64,000 bases of DNA, from positions 208,036-272,035 of the forward strand of contig NZ_QFWW01000007.1 of the NCBI RefSeq assembly GCF_003265345.1, written 5' to 3'. Under the pieces are notes generated by a model, which saw only the letters and a program-made list of their open reading frames with translations, was not told the origin of the DNA and made no database searches. The DNA comes from Lentzea terrae (GTDB lineage: Bacteria > Actinomycetota > Actinomycetes > Mycobacteriales > Pseudonocardiaceae). This document shows, in pieces, positions 46,136 through 53,903 of this stretch. Made by a program: the position numbers and the translations under genes. Position 1 is the stretch's first letter. Each line of letters starts with the position of its first letter.

Positions 46136-47400
46136 CGGCCTGCCCCTTCCACCTTCTTGAGCACCATGGCGCTCTGGAATCCACCGAAACCACTGCCCAC
46201 GGTCAGCACCGTGTTCACCTTCTTCTCGCGCGCGACCAGCGGCGTGTAGTCGAGGTCGCACTCGGGGTCCGGCTCGTGCAGGTTGGCCGTCGGCGGGATG
46301 AGGTCCTCCTCGAACGCCAGCAGCGAGCCGACGATCTCCAGCGACCCGATCGCGCCGAGCGAGTGCCCGATCATGGACTTGAAGCCCGACACCGGCGTCT
46401 TGTACGCGTGCGCCCCAAGGGAACGCTTGAACGCCGCCGTCTCGTGCAGGTCGTTCTGCTTGGTGCCCGACCCGTGTGCGTTGATGTAACCGACGTCCGT
46501 GGCGTCCGCACGCGCCTGCTTCAACGCGATGTTGATGGCGTCGGACATCTCGATGCCCTCGGGGTGCAGGCCCGTCATGTGGTAGGCGTTGCACCGCGAG
46601 GCGAAGCCGGCGACCTCACCGTAGATGTGGGCACCGCGAGCGCGGGCGTGCTCCAGCTCCTCGAGCACGATGATCGCGGAACCCTCGCCCAGCACCAGTC
46701 CGTCCCGCGTCTTGTCGAACGGGCGGCACGCGGTGGTCGGGTCGTCGTTGCGGGTGCTGGACGCGCGGATGACGTCGAAGCACACCACGGTGATCGGGGA
46801 GAGCGGGGCTTCCGTGCCGCCCGTGACGACGACGTCCGCGGAACCCTCCATGATCAGCTCGGCGGCGTAACCCACCGAGTCCAAGCCGGAAGTACAGCCG
46901 GTGGAGACCACCGAGACCGGACCTTCCGCGCCCACGGTCCACGCCAGCTCCGTCGCCATCGAGGACGGCGTGAAGTAGTCGTAGAGGTGCGGGACGGCGT
47001 AGGACTGGTCGACCTCCCAGTACTTGCCCCGGTCGGAGCCGACGATGAACTCGCGCTCCAGCGAGGTCGTGCAGCCGACCGCGGTGCCGAGCGAGACACC
47101 GATGCGGCCGGGGTCGAGCTGGTCGAACTCGATGCCCGAGTCGGCCATCGCCTCGCGGCCGGCCACCACCGCGAACTGCGCGGCGCGGTCGAGCCGGCGG
47201 ATCTCCTGCGGCGTAAGGCCTTCGCGCACGGGGTCGAAGTCTGCTTCACCCGCCATGCGGGAGCGGTACGGAGACGCGTCGAAGTGCGTGATGATGCGAG
47301 TCGCCGTACGCCCTTCGGACAGCAGTTTCCAATACGCCTTCGTTCCGATGCCACCAGGTGCGACCACGCCCACCCCGGTGATGACGGCGCGACGACTCAT
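46132..47400 (-). CDS. Type II PKS ketosynthase alpha subunit
   Basis: The product is 422 aa from ATG 47400, behind GGAGGTG; it overlaps the upstream gene stop (ATGA). Catalytic Cys169 is in VVSTGCTSGLDS. The His residues are in NAHGSGTKQND and MIGHSLGAIGS, and PFDKTRDGLVLGEGSA is conserved. It condenses malonyl units on the ACP encoded in the same operon. Confidence 0.96.
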   Translation of the reverse strand: MSRRAVITGVGVVAPGGIGTKAYWKLLSEGRTATRIITHFDASPYRSRMAGEADFDPVREGLTPQEIRRLDRAAQFAVVAGREAMADSGIEFDQLDPGRIGVSLGTAVGCTTSLEREFIVGSDRGKYWEVDQSYAVPHLYDYFTPSSMATELAWTVGAEGPVSVVSTGCTSGLDSVGYAAELIMEGSADVVVTGGTEAPLSPITVVCFDVIRASSTRNDDPTTACRPFDKTRDGLVLGEGSAIIVLEELEHARARGAHIYGEVAGFASRCNAYHMTGLHPEGIEMSDAINIALKQARADATDVGYINAHGSGTKQNDLHETAAFKRSLGAHAYKTPVSGFKSMIGHSLGAIGSLEIVGSLLAFEEDLIPPTANLHEPDPECDLDYTPLVAREKKVNTVLTVGSGFGGFQSAMVLKKVEGAGR

Positions 47401-48110
47401 CGGACACCTCCAATCGCCTTCTGTGCGGACACGGTCTGCTCCAATCTCGGACAGGGCACGGGAGCGATACCTGTTTCTGCCGAATGAACCGATGGTGAAA
47501 CGGCCCGATCGAGGCCACCTCGAACGGCGGCGTAGGACCCCTGTACGAGTCCTGCTCCCGCATCCGCCGCGAACAGCTGTTTCGCCGCGGACCCGCCGTC
47601 GTCGTGACATCCGAACCCAAGGGGCACACCGGTTTCCGCGACCGACAAGACGATCTCCCCGATCTGGTCCGGCCACAACGCACCCGCGGTGTCGTGCAAC
47701 AACACGGTTTCCGCTCCTGCTTCGGCGGCGGTCAGCACGACCTCAAGAGCGTGCTCGGGGTCGATCAGCCAGCCGTCGAAGAAGTCCCGCGCCTCGACGA
47801 TCACTCGTCGTTCGGCGCGCACGAGTTGACGCACGGCCTCTCGGATGACCGAGAAACCGTGCCCTTGGACAACTATTGCCACCGCGGGAGTTTCCGCGGC
47901 GAGCAGTGCGGCGAGGTCCTCCGCACCACCTGATGCGATGAGGGTGGCGGCCCGCAACCGGAGCTCGATCGCCGCCCGGTGGTAGAACGACCGGGCGGGA
48001 CGGCCTCCGTCGACGAACGCGACTCCGAGCGCGTCGAGGCGCCGCGCCGCGACCAGTCTGTCCGAAATGGACAGGCTGGTGCGACGCAGCGAGATGTCGT
48101 AGAGCTTCAT
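47397..48110 (-). CDS. CimA/LeuA-like HMGL-fold (DRE-TIM) protein, key residues altered
   Basis: The 237-aa product aligns by eye with the catalytic barrel of citramalate and isopropylmalate synthases: KLYDISLRRTSLSISDRL at the start, IVEARDFFDGWLIDPEHAL, LLHDTAGALWPDQIGEIV and LGFGCHDDGGSAAKQLFAAD. The usual LRDG is LRRT, and the HxH metal pair is GCH, so the metal site is damaged. It has no regulatory domain and is shorter than family enzymes. It lies inside the PKS operon, ATGA-coupled to KS-alpha and abutting a 61-aa gene. It may be a starter-unit or scaffold protein; the function is unknown. Confidence 0.72.
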   Translation of the reverse strand: MKLYDISLRRTSLSISDRLVAARRLDALGVAFVDGGRPARSFYHRAAIELRLRAATLIASGGAEDLAALLAAETPAVAIVVQGHGFSVIREAVRQLVRAERRVIVEARDFFDGWLIDPEHALEVVLTAAEAGAETVLLHDTAGALWPDQIGEIVLSVAETGVPLGFGCHDDGGSAAKQLFAADAGAGLVQGSYAAVRGGLDRAVSPSVHSAETGIAPVPCPRLEQTVSAQKAIGGVR

Positions 48111-48296
48111 CTAGAACCCCGACAGCAGTACGCGGGAAGCCTCGATCTCGTAAGCGCAGTGGCCCACTTCAGAAGGGCAGCCCTTGCGCTGATGCTCGAC
48201 CGCGGCCTTCTCCAGGTACATGGACACCACGTAGAGCCCGTTGCGGCTTGCGGCGCGCGCAGCGGCTGTCAGCAAGTCCGCGCCGGCCAACCCCAT
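48111..48296 (-). CDS. Small uncharacterised PKS-operon protein, 61 aa
   Basis: The product MGLAGADLLTAAARAASRNG... starts at ATG 48296 with GAGGTGA upstream, which itself overlaps the end of the aromatase gene. It is helical, with two Cys in RKGCPSEVGHCAYE. Its stop directly abuts the start of the HMGL-fold gene (48110/48111). Tight packing on both sides argues it is translated. No family is recognised. Confidence 0.65.
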   Translation of the reverse strand: MGLAGADLLTAAARAASRNGLYVVSMYLEKAAVEHQRKGCPSEVGHCAYEIEASRVLLSGF

Positions 48297-48305
48297 CGCG
48301 TCACC

Positions 48306-49241
48306 TCACCCGTTCTCCGCGAATTCCTTCGCGTGCCGGAGCGTCGTGAGGCTGTTGGTCCCCAGCGCGTGACGGATGAGCTCGCGAGCGCGCTCGATCG
48401 TCCCGTCGGCCCCCAGCACCTCGGGGATGACCTCCGGCCGGATGACGACCGTGTGGTGCGAGGTCGCCTCGATGCCGGCTTCGATGCCGTCGCCGATGTC
48501 CTTGAACGTCCACCGGCCGACGTGCGCCGCCATGATCGCCGGCGTGGCCGTCTGCTTGTAGACGATGCTGTCGTACGGGAAGCAGACCCGCACCGAGTGC
48601 GTGGTGTGGATCGACCCGTCCGGGCTGCGCGTGTCCATCTCCATGGACTGCACGCCGGTGACGGCTTCCTTGAGGTCCAGCCGCGCCACGTGCGGGAGGC
48701 GCTCCGGCCACAGGTCCGACCGGTACAGGAACTCGAAGACGTCCTTGCGGCTCGCGTGGATCGTGACGCTGTCGGAGAACGACAGCACGAGCTTGTCGTA
48801 GTCGTCGCCGTACTCGGCGGCCCGCTTCAGGGCCGCGAGCTCGGCGTCGCTGTTGTTGTTGACGGCGTTCAGGATGAGGTCGACCGCTTCCGGCTGGGCC
48901 GCGGTGAAGTGGTGCAGCAGATCGACCCGAGTCGCCGAGTCGGCGATCGGGACGATCCGCCACTCCCCGCCCATCGTCTTCACCGGTGCCGCCGACCGCT
49001 CCTGCTCGAACTTGATGTGCAGGTTCGCCGGGTCGAGCTCGCGACGAGACGTCCACGTGCGCACGTCACCGTTGGCGAACGCGTGCAACCGCAACCGCTC
49101 GGTCGAGCCCTCCCGTTCGAACACCTCGGCGTGCACCGTGGGTCCGAAGGTGTACGGCCAGGTCGTCACGTCCGCGACCAGGTCGTAGACCACCTTGGCG
49201 GGAGCACCGATCATGACCGTGTGCGTGGTGGTGTGCGTCAT
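48306..49241 (-). CDS. Didomain aromatase/cyclase (SRPBCC fold)
   Basis: The product is 311 aa from ATG 49241, with GGAGACG upstream. It has two START/SRPBCC repeats. The first (about 1-145) begins TTHTVMIGAPAKVVYDLVADV, and the second (about 155-305) begins DSVTIHASRKDVFEFLYR. Both have the W-P pattern after the first helix. Didomain ARO/CYCs act on C-9-reduced polyketides to form the first ring, consistent with the ketoreductase at 60.5 kb. It lies 25 bases after the ACP gene. Confidence 0.9.
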   Translation of the reverse strand: MTHTTTHTVMIGAPAKVVYDLVADVTTWPYTFGPTVHAEVFEREGSTERLRLHAFANGDVRTWTSRRELDPANLHIKFEQERSAAPVKTMGGEWRIVPIADSATRVDLLHHFTAAQPEAVDLILNAVNNNSDAELAALKRAAEYGDDYDKLVLSFSDSVTIHASRKDVFEFLYRSDLWPERLPHVARLDLKEAVTGVQSMEMDTRSPDGSIHTTHSVRVCFPYDSIVYKQTATPAIMAAHVGRWTFKDIGDGIEAGIEATSHHTVVIRPEVIPEVLGADGTIERARELIRHALGTNSLTTLRHAKEFAENG

Positions 49242-49266
49242 GTTCGTCTCCGTTCCCGATTCGCCG

Positions 49267-49518
49267 TCAGGCCGCGATCTGTCCGTTGACCTTGTCCAGC
49301 AGCTGACGCGGCGTCTCGATGTACGCCAGCTCGTCGTCGGCAACGGCGACCCCGTGCTTGCGCTTGATCAGCGCGACCGTCTCCAGCAGGGCGAGCGAGT
49401 CGAAGCCCAGCTCGAGGAACGGGATGTCGGAAATGTCCTGGCCCGGCTTGAACGTGTCGTCCTCGCCCGCGGCCTCGTTGAGGATCTCCTTGAGGCCCTC
49501 GATGGTCAGTGCGCTCAC
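49267..49518 (-). CDS. Type II PKS acyl carrier protein
   Basis: The product is 83 aa from GTG 49518, behind a GGAAAGGAAAG leader. The phosphopantetheine Ser41 is in LELGFDSLALLETVALI. It is acidic and four-helical, and carries the growing polyketide. It is the first gene of the operon ACP, ARO/CYC, 61-aa, HMGL, KS-alpha, KS-beta, AT. Confidence 0.93.
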   Translation of the reverse strand: MSALTIEGLKEILNEAAGEDDTFKPGQDISDIPFLELGFDSLALLETVALIKRKHGVAVADDELAYIETPRQLLDKVNGQIAA

Positions 49519-49633
49519 GGCTGCTTTCCTTTCCTCCAGCGGGCGGTTTCCGCGCGCCCACGACTGAGGTTTCCACCGCACACCTGTAAGCCACTGGAGG
49601 AGTCCTCGAAGAAACCGTTGCCACACAAAGAAA

Positions 49634-49666
49634 AGCGGCCCTCGCCACAGTGTGGCGAGGGCCGCT
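49634..49666 (-). terminator. Intrinsic terminator of the SARP gene
   Basis: AGCGGCCCTCGCCACA (49634-49649) and TGTGGCGAGGGCCGCT (49651-49666) form a 16-base-arm hairpin. On the minus strand it is followed by TTTCTTTG, a U-rich tail. It separates the SARP gene from the PKS operon promoter. Confidence 0.9.
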
Positions 49667-49676
49667 GGAGCCCAAC

Positions 49677-50486
49677 TCAGGCCAGGAGTCTTTGCAACTG
49701 CCGGGTTTCCGCGCTGTCGAGCCGCGGGTCGGACGTGAGGATCGCGTGCTGCAACGTCTGCAGGCGCGACGACGGCTCGACGCCGAGCTCCTCGATCAGC
49801 GTGTTGCGCAACGCCTTGAACGCGTCGAGCGCCTGCCACTGCCGTCCCGCGCGGAACAGCGAGATCATGTACTGCGCGCACAGGTTCTCGTTCATCGGGT
49901 TCTGCACCGTCAACACGGACAGCTCGCTGAGCAACCCCTTGTGCTTGCCCATCCGCAGCTCCGCGTCGATGCGGGCCTCGAGCACGCCGAGCCGCTGCTC
50001 CTCCAGGCGCACGACCTCGATGCCGAGCGGCATGCCGGGCCGCACGTCCACGACCGCCGGGCCACGCCACATCTCCAGCGCCTGCCGCAGCAACCGTGAG
50101 GCCGACGCGTAGTCCTCGACGTCGTAGGCCTGCTGGCCGGCGCGTGAAAGCCGTTCGAACTCGTGCACGTCCACGGACTCCGGCGGCACGTCGAGCAGGT
50201 AGCCGCCGTACCGGGTGACCAGCACTTCCTTCGCGCCGCTCTCCCCGGACGCCGACAGCGCGTCCCCGATCAGCTTGCGCAGCTGCAGGATGTAGGTCTG
50301 CAACGTGGTGCGGGCACTGCGCGGCGGGCGGTCTCCCCACAGCTCCTCGATCAACGTCGGCACCGACACGACGGATCCGGAGTGCAGCGCCAGCAGCGCG
50401 AGAATCTGCCTCGGCTTGGCCGCTGTGGGCGTCACCGAGCGACCGTTCACCTTGGCCTCGACGGGCCCCAGGACCTTGATCTGCAT
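49677..50486 (-). CDS. SARP-family pathway activator
   Basis: The product is 269 aa from ATG 50486, with GGAGGGG upstream. It has an N-terminal OmpR-type winged helix (KPRQILALLALHSGSVVSV, LIEELWGDRPPRSARTTLQTY) followed by the bacterial transcriptional activation domain (about 100-245). SARPs bind direct heptamer repeats upstream of cluster promoters. It is divergent from the YcaO module and upstream of the PKS operon, so it could control both. Confidence 0.92.
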   Translation of the reverse strand: MQIKVLGPVEAKVNGRSVTPTAAKPRQILALLALHSGSVVSVPTLIEELWGDRPPRSARTTLQTYILQLRKLIGDALSASGESGAKEVLVTRYGGYLLDVPPESVDVHEFERLSRAGQQAYDVEDYASASRLLRQALEMWRGPAVVDVRPGMPLGIEVVRLEEQRLGVLEARIDAELRMGKHKGLLSELSVLTVQNPMNENLCAQYMISLFRAGRQWQALDAFKALRNTLIEELGVEPSSRLQTLQHAILTSDPRLDSAETRQLQRLLA

Positions 50487-50589
50487 CGCGACCCCTCCTT
50501 CGGTTCCAAGCACGGGATTAGTCTGCTCGGCCCAACGGACCCGCGTTAGTGCACAGGCCATCGATGTCAGATGAGTTCTGCCCGTGCCG

Positions 50590-50608
50590 GGTATGAAAAC
50601 TTCATACC
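50590..50608. promoter_or_regulatory. Inverted repeat in the SARP / peptide intergenic region
   Basis: GGTATGAA (50590-50597), AAC, TTCATACC (50601-50608) is a perfect 8-base dyad in the 210-base divergent region. Further right, CATTAG/CATTAC repeats start at 50615, 50637 and 50656, the first two 22 bases apart, the spacing SARPs prefer. Both are candidate regulator sites. Confidence 0.5.
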
Positions 50609-50696
50609 GGGGCGCATTAGGCGGTAACTACCGGCCCATTACCGCAGATCCGCATCATTACCCACATCAAATGACACGCAAACATCGGAGCTGCAC

Positions 50697-50879
50697 ATGT
50701 ACCCCACCGTCACCGTGGAGCACCTGGCTTCCGTCACCACCGCCCCTGACGACTCCGACGACATGAAGATCTACCAGTTCGACCGTGAGGCCTCGATGGA
50801 CTGGACTTGGATCATCGCCGACACCTTTACCTCGCCCGGTACCCGCTTCAAGCCGCAAGACGAGGTCCTCGCGGCATGA
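50697..50879 (+). CDS. Candidate RiPP precursor peptide, 60 aa, no cysteine
   Basis: ATG 50697 has GGAG seven bases upstream. The acidic N-half (VTTAPDDSDDMKIYQFD) reads like a leader. The C-half is SMDWTWIIADTFTSPGTRF followed by KPQDEVLAA, with several Ser/Thr and no Cys. The stop overlaps the start of the YcaO gene (ATGA), the usual precursor-enzyme arrangement. If it is a substrate, only Ser/Thr could be cyclised to oxazolines or methyloxazolines. No second precursor was found nearby. Confidence 0.6.
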   Translation: MYPTVTVEHLASVTTAPDDSDDMKIYQFDREASMDWTWIIADTFTSPGTRFKPQDEVLAA

Positions 50880-53140
50880 GACCCGAACTGGCTGAACCGG
50901 GCGAGCAACGCATCGGGTTCAAACGACACCTCCGGCCGCAGATCGTGCAGGGTGAAGCCGTCTACCTCATCGGGGAGTCCGGGGTCACGGCCATCGCGGG
51001 CACCCACGTCGAGACGCTGGCGCCGCTGCTCGACGGCACCCGCGATCTCGCCGCACTGCTGCGCGACGTCCCCGCCGATCTCACCGCCGACAAGGTGGAG
51101 CGCATGCTCACACGGCTCGCTGCGGCGGGCCTGATCGGCAGGCGGGGCATGGAGGCCGGTTCAGCCACGGCCGAGGCCTCACTCGCCTACTGGGACGCGG
51201 TGGGTCTCGACTCCGCGGACGCGGTGGCGGCGACAACGACGTCGCTCGTCTCCGTCGTCGCGATCGGCGACACCGATCGGGACGCACTCGCGGAAGCCTT
51301 GCACCGCAACGGACTGACGGTCGCCCCGGGGAGTGGTGACCTCACCGTCGTCGCCTGTGCCGACTACCTGGCTCCCGACCTCCGCGACATCGACGCCGCC
51401 CATCGCGCGGCCGGCACCCCGTGGTTGCTGGTCAAGCCCGTCGGCGCGCAGGTGTGCGTGGGTCCCTTCTTCACCCCTGGCGAGGGCCCGTGCTGGCGTT
51501 GCCTCGCCTCCCGCCTGTCGGCGAACCGGAAGGCGGAGGCTCATGTGCGAGCGCGGTGCGGACAACGCGGTCCCGCGCCGCGCCCGGCCATCGGTCTGCC
51601 GTCACTGCAGGCGACGGCGCTGGACATCGCATCGGTCGAGGCGACCAAATGGCTCGCGGGAATCCGCCACGAGACACAGCGGTCGATCTGGAACTACGAC
51701 AGCCTGAGCATGAAGGTCACGCAGCACGAGGTCCGGCGCCGCCCTCAGTGCGCCGGTTGCGGTGACCCCGAGGTTGTCGCGCGCAGGGCGTTCGAGCCGG
51801 TCGAACTCACTCCTCGCGTGAAGCGCTCCTGCGAGGGCGGCGGCCACCGGTCGTCGTCCCCGCAGGAGGTGCTCGAGACCTACCGCCACCTCGTCGGCCC
51901 GGTCACGGGGATCGTCAGGGAGATCCGCCGCAACGACCGCGGGCCCGCGTTCTTCAACTCCTTCGTGTCCGGGTCGAACCTCGCGGCCGCGGGCGAGGGC
52001 ATCGAAGGGCTCCGCTCGTCGCTGCGGGCCGACACCGGGGGCAAGGGCGTGACGCCGCTCGACGCCGAGGTCGGCGCGCTGTGCGAGGCCGTGGAACGGC
52101 GCAGCGGCGCCTACTTCGGCGAGGAGGCACGGGTGCGCGGCAGCTACCGCTCCCTGGGCAACCTGGCGATCCACCCCGACACCGTGCAGCACTACCACCC
52201 GCGCCAGTTCGAGGACCGGGAGGCGTGGAACGCGAGCCACTCGTCGTTCCAGCACGTCACCACCCCGTTCGACGAGAACGAGGTGATGGACTGGACACCG
52301 CTGTGGTCGCTCACCGAACGGCGGCACAAGCTCCTGCCCACCGGCATGCTCTACTTCGGCGCCCCCTGTCCGCCGAGTGTCACGTCGAACTCCAACGGCT
52401 GCGCCGCGGGCAGCAGCCTGGAGGACGCGGTGCTGCAAGGGCTTCTCGAGCTGGTCGAACGGGACGCGGTCGCGATCTGGTGGTACAACCGCACGCCTGT
52501 GCCCGGCATGGACCTGGACTCGTTCCACGACCCGTGGATCCACGAGCTGCGTGAGGCGCACGCGAGTCTCGGCCGCGAGGTGTGGCTGCTCGACGTCACC
52601 GCCGATCTGGGCGTGCCGACGATGGTCGCCGTGTCCCGCCGCACGGACAACGGTCCGCGCGAGGACATCATGTTCGGCTGCGGTGCGCACCTGGACCCGC
52701 GCATCGCCGCGCGGCGCGCGCTCACCGAGCTGAACCAGAGCATGCCGGCCCTGTCCGAACCGGTGGACCTCTCGCGGTTCGACATCGACATGCGGCACTG
52801 GATCGAGACCGTGCGGCTGGCCGGGCAGCCCTGGCTGGCCCCCGATCCGGCCGTGCCGGCGCGCGACGTGTTCCACCACGGCTACACGCACCGCGCGGAC
52901 CTGGTGGACGACATCCGCGCCATCCGGGAGGTGCTCGAAGCCAAGGGGATGGAGGTGCTGGTGCTCGACCAGACGAGACCGGACGTCGGGCTGCCGGTCG
53001 TGCGGGTGGTCGTGCCGGGACTGCGGCACTTCTGGTCAAGATTCGCTCAAGGGCGGCTCTACGACGTGCCGGTACAACTGGGGCGACTGGACCGACCTCG
53101 CCGCTACGACGAGCTGAACCCCGTCCCACTGTTCATGTAA
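50876..53140 (+). CDS. Fused E1-like / YcaO azoline cyclodehydratase
   Basis: The product is 754 aa from ATG 50876. The N-terminal part (about 1-330) is the E1/ThiF-like leader-binding module with zinc pairs CWRC (residue 206) and CAGC (residue 292). The C-terminal YcaO domain (about 350-754) has SNSNGCAAGSSLEDAVLQGL and LELVERDAVAIWWYN at the ATP site, and ends LNPVPLFM, close to the Pro-rich tail of azoline-forming YcaO proteins. It uses ATP to cyclise Ser, Thr or Cys in a bound precursor. Confidence 0.88.
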   Translation: MRPELAEPGEQRIGFKRHLRPQIVQGEAVYLIGESGVTAIAGTHVETLAPLLDGTRDLAALLRDVPADLTADKVERMLTRLAAAGLIGRRGMEAGSATAEASLAYWDAVGLDSADAVAATTTSLVSVVAIGDTDRDALAEALHRNGLTVAPGSGDLTVVACADYLAPDLRDIDAAHRAAGTPWLLVKPVGAQVCVGPFFTPGEGPCWRCLASRLSANRKAEAHVRARCGQRGPAPRPAIGLPSLQATALDIASVEATKWLAGIRHETQRSIWNYDSLSMKVTQHEVRRRPQCAGCGDPEVVARRAFEPVELTPRVKRSCEGGGHRSSSPQEVLETYRHLVGPVTGIVREIRRNDRGPAFFNSFVSGSNLAAAGEGIEGLRSSLRADTGGKGVTPLDAEVGALCEAVERRSGAYFGEEARVRGSYRSLGNLAIHPDTVQHYHPRQFEDREAWNASHSSFQHVTTPFDENEVMDWTPLWSLTERRHKLLPTGMLYFGAPCPPSVTSNSNGCAAGSSLEDAVLQGLLELVERDAVAIWWYNRTPVPGMDLDSFHDPWIHELREAHASLGREVWLLDVTADLGVPTMVAVSRRTDNGPREDIMFGCGAHLDPRIAARRALTELNQSMPALSEPVDLSRFDIDMRHWIETVRLAGQPWLAPDPAVPARDVFHHGYTHRADLVDDIRAIREVLEAKGMEVLVLDQTRPDVGLPVVRVVVPGLRHFWSRFAQGRLYDVPVQLGRLDRPRRYDELNPVPLFM

Positions 53141-53159
53141 CTGCCAGAGCGGAGGCGCC

Positions 53160-53804
53160 GTGGTGCCCACCCAGTCGCACATCCCGGCCGGCCGCCCGCT
53201 GTGGTCGTTGCTGGAGGACGCGATCGTCGACGAGGGAACCGAGCACCTCACCGTGCACGGCAGATGGGGCGCGATCGAGATCGCCGACACCAGCCCGCTC
53301 GTCCGCGAGGCGCTGCACCGGATGAGCCTCGGTCCCGTGGCGCTGGAGAACATCTCCGTTCTGCACGAGAACTTCGTCCGGTGGAAGACCGGATCGGGGC
53401 CGTGTCTCGTCTGGCGCAAGCTGAAGAACACGCTCGATCTGCTCGGTGGTTGTGTCGTGCCGTCCCTCGGGCTGGACGACGGCGCCGGGCCGATCCTCTC
53501 GGTGGTGGCGGTGACCCGTGACGCCGTGTTCACGTTGCCGCACATCGAGGACGACCAGGTCGTGACGATGCGGCCGCGCACCGAGATCGAACGGCTGAAC
53601 GGCGACCAGGCACTGGCCTGCCCCGGCCTCGCGTACCAGGTGATCCTGCACAGCGCGCCGGCGACGGAGATCGCCAAGTCGTTGCTGGACGCCGAAACGT
53701 CGATCACCGCGGTGGCGGAGGCGTTGCAGTTGGAGAAGACGCTGGTCGCGGACGTCGTCGCCTATCTAGCCGGGGCCGGCCTCGTCGTCGTGGCGGGGTG
53801 CTGA
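53160..53804 (+). CDS. Protein resembling the N-terminal region of SagB-type dehydrogenases
   Basis: The product is 214 aa from GTG 53160, 19 bases after the YcaO gene. SPLVREALHRMSLGPVALENI and the C-terminal winged-helix-like stretch EIAKSLLDAETSITAVAEAL to DVVAYLAGAGLVV match the peptide-binding N-domain of SagB/McbC-like enzymes as I recall them. The FMN-binding nitroreductase half is missing. It might position the peptide without oxidising azolines. Alternatively it is an unrelated helper. Confidence 0.5.
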   Translation: MVPTQSHIPAGRPLWSLLEDAIVDEGTEHLTVHGRWGAIEIADTSPLVREALHRMSLGPVALENISVLHENFVRWKTGSGPCLVWRKLKNTLDLLGGCVVPSLGLDDGAGPILSVVAVTRDAVFTLPHIEDDQVVTMRPRTEIERLNGDQALACPGLAYQVILHSAPATEIAKSLLDAETSITAVAEALQLEKTLVADVVAYLAGAGLVVVAGC

Positions 53805-53903
53805 GCGACCGTCATGTTGCTCCGATCGGGGACCCCGAACCGCGAAACTTCCCAGGACACGCCCGTATCATGGCCGCGTCCCGACCATCGCGTGGGAGCT
53901 GCT

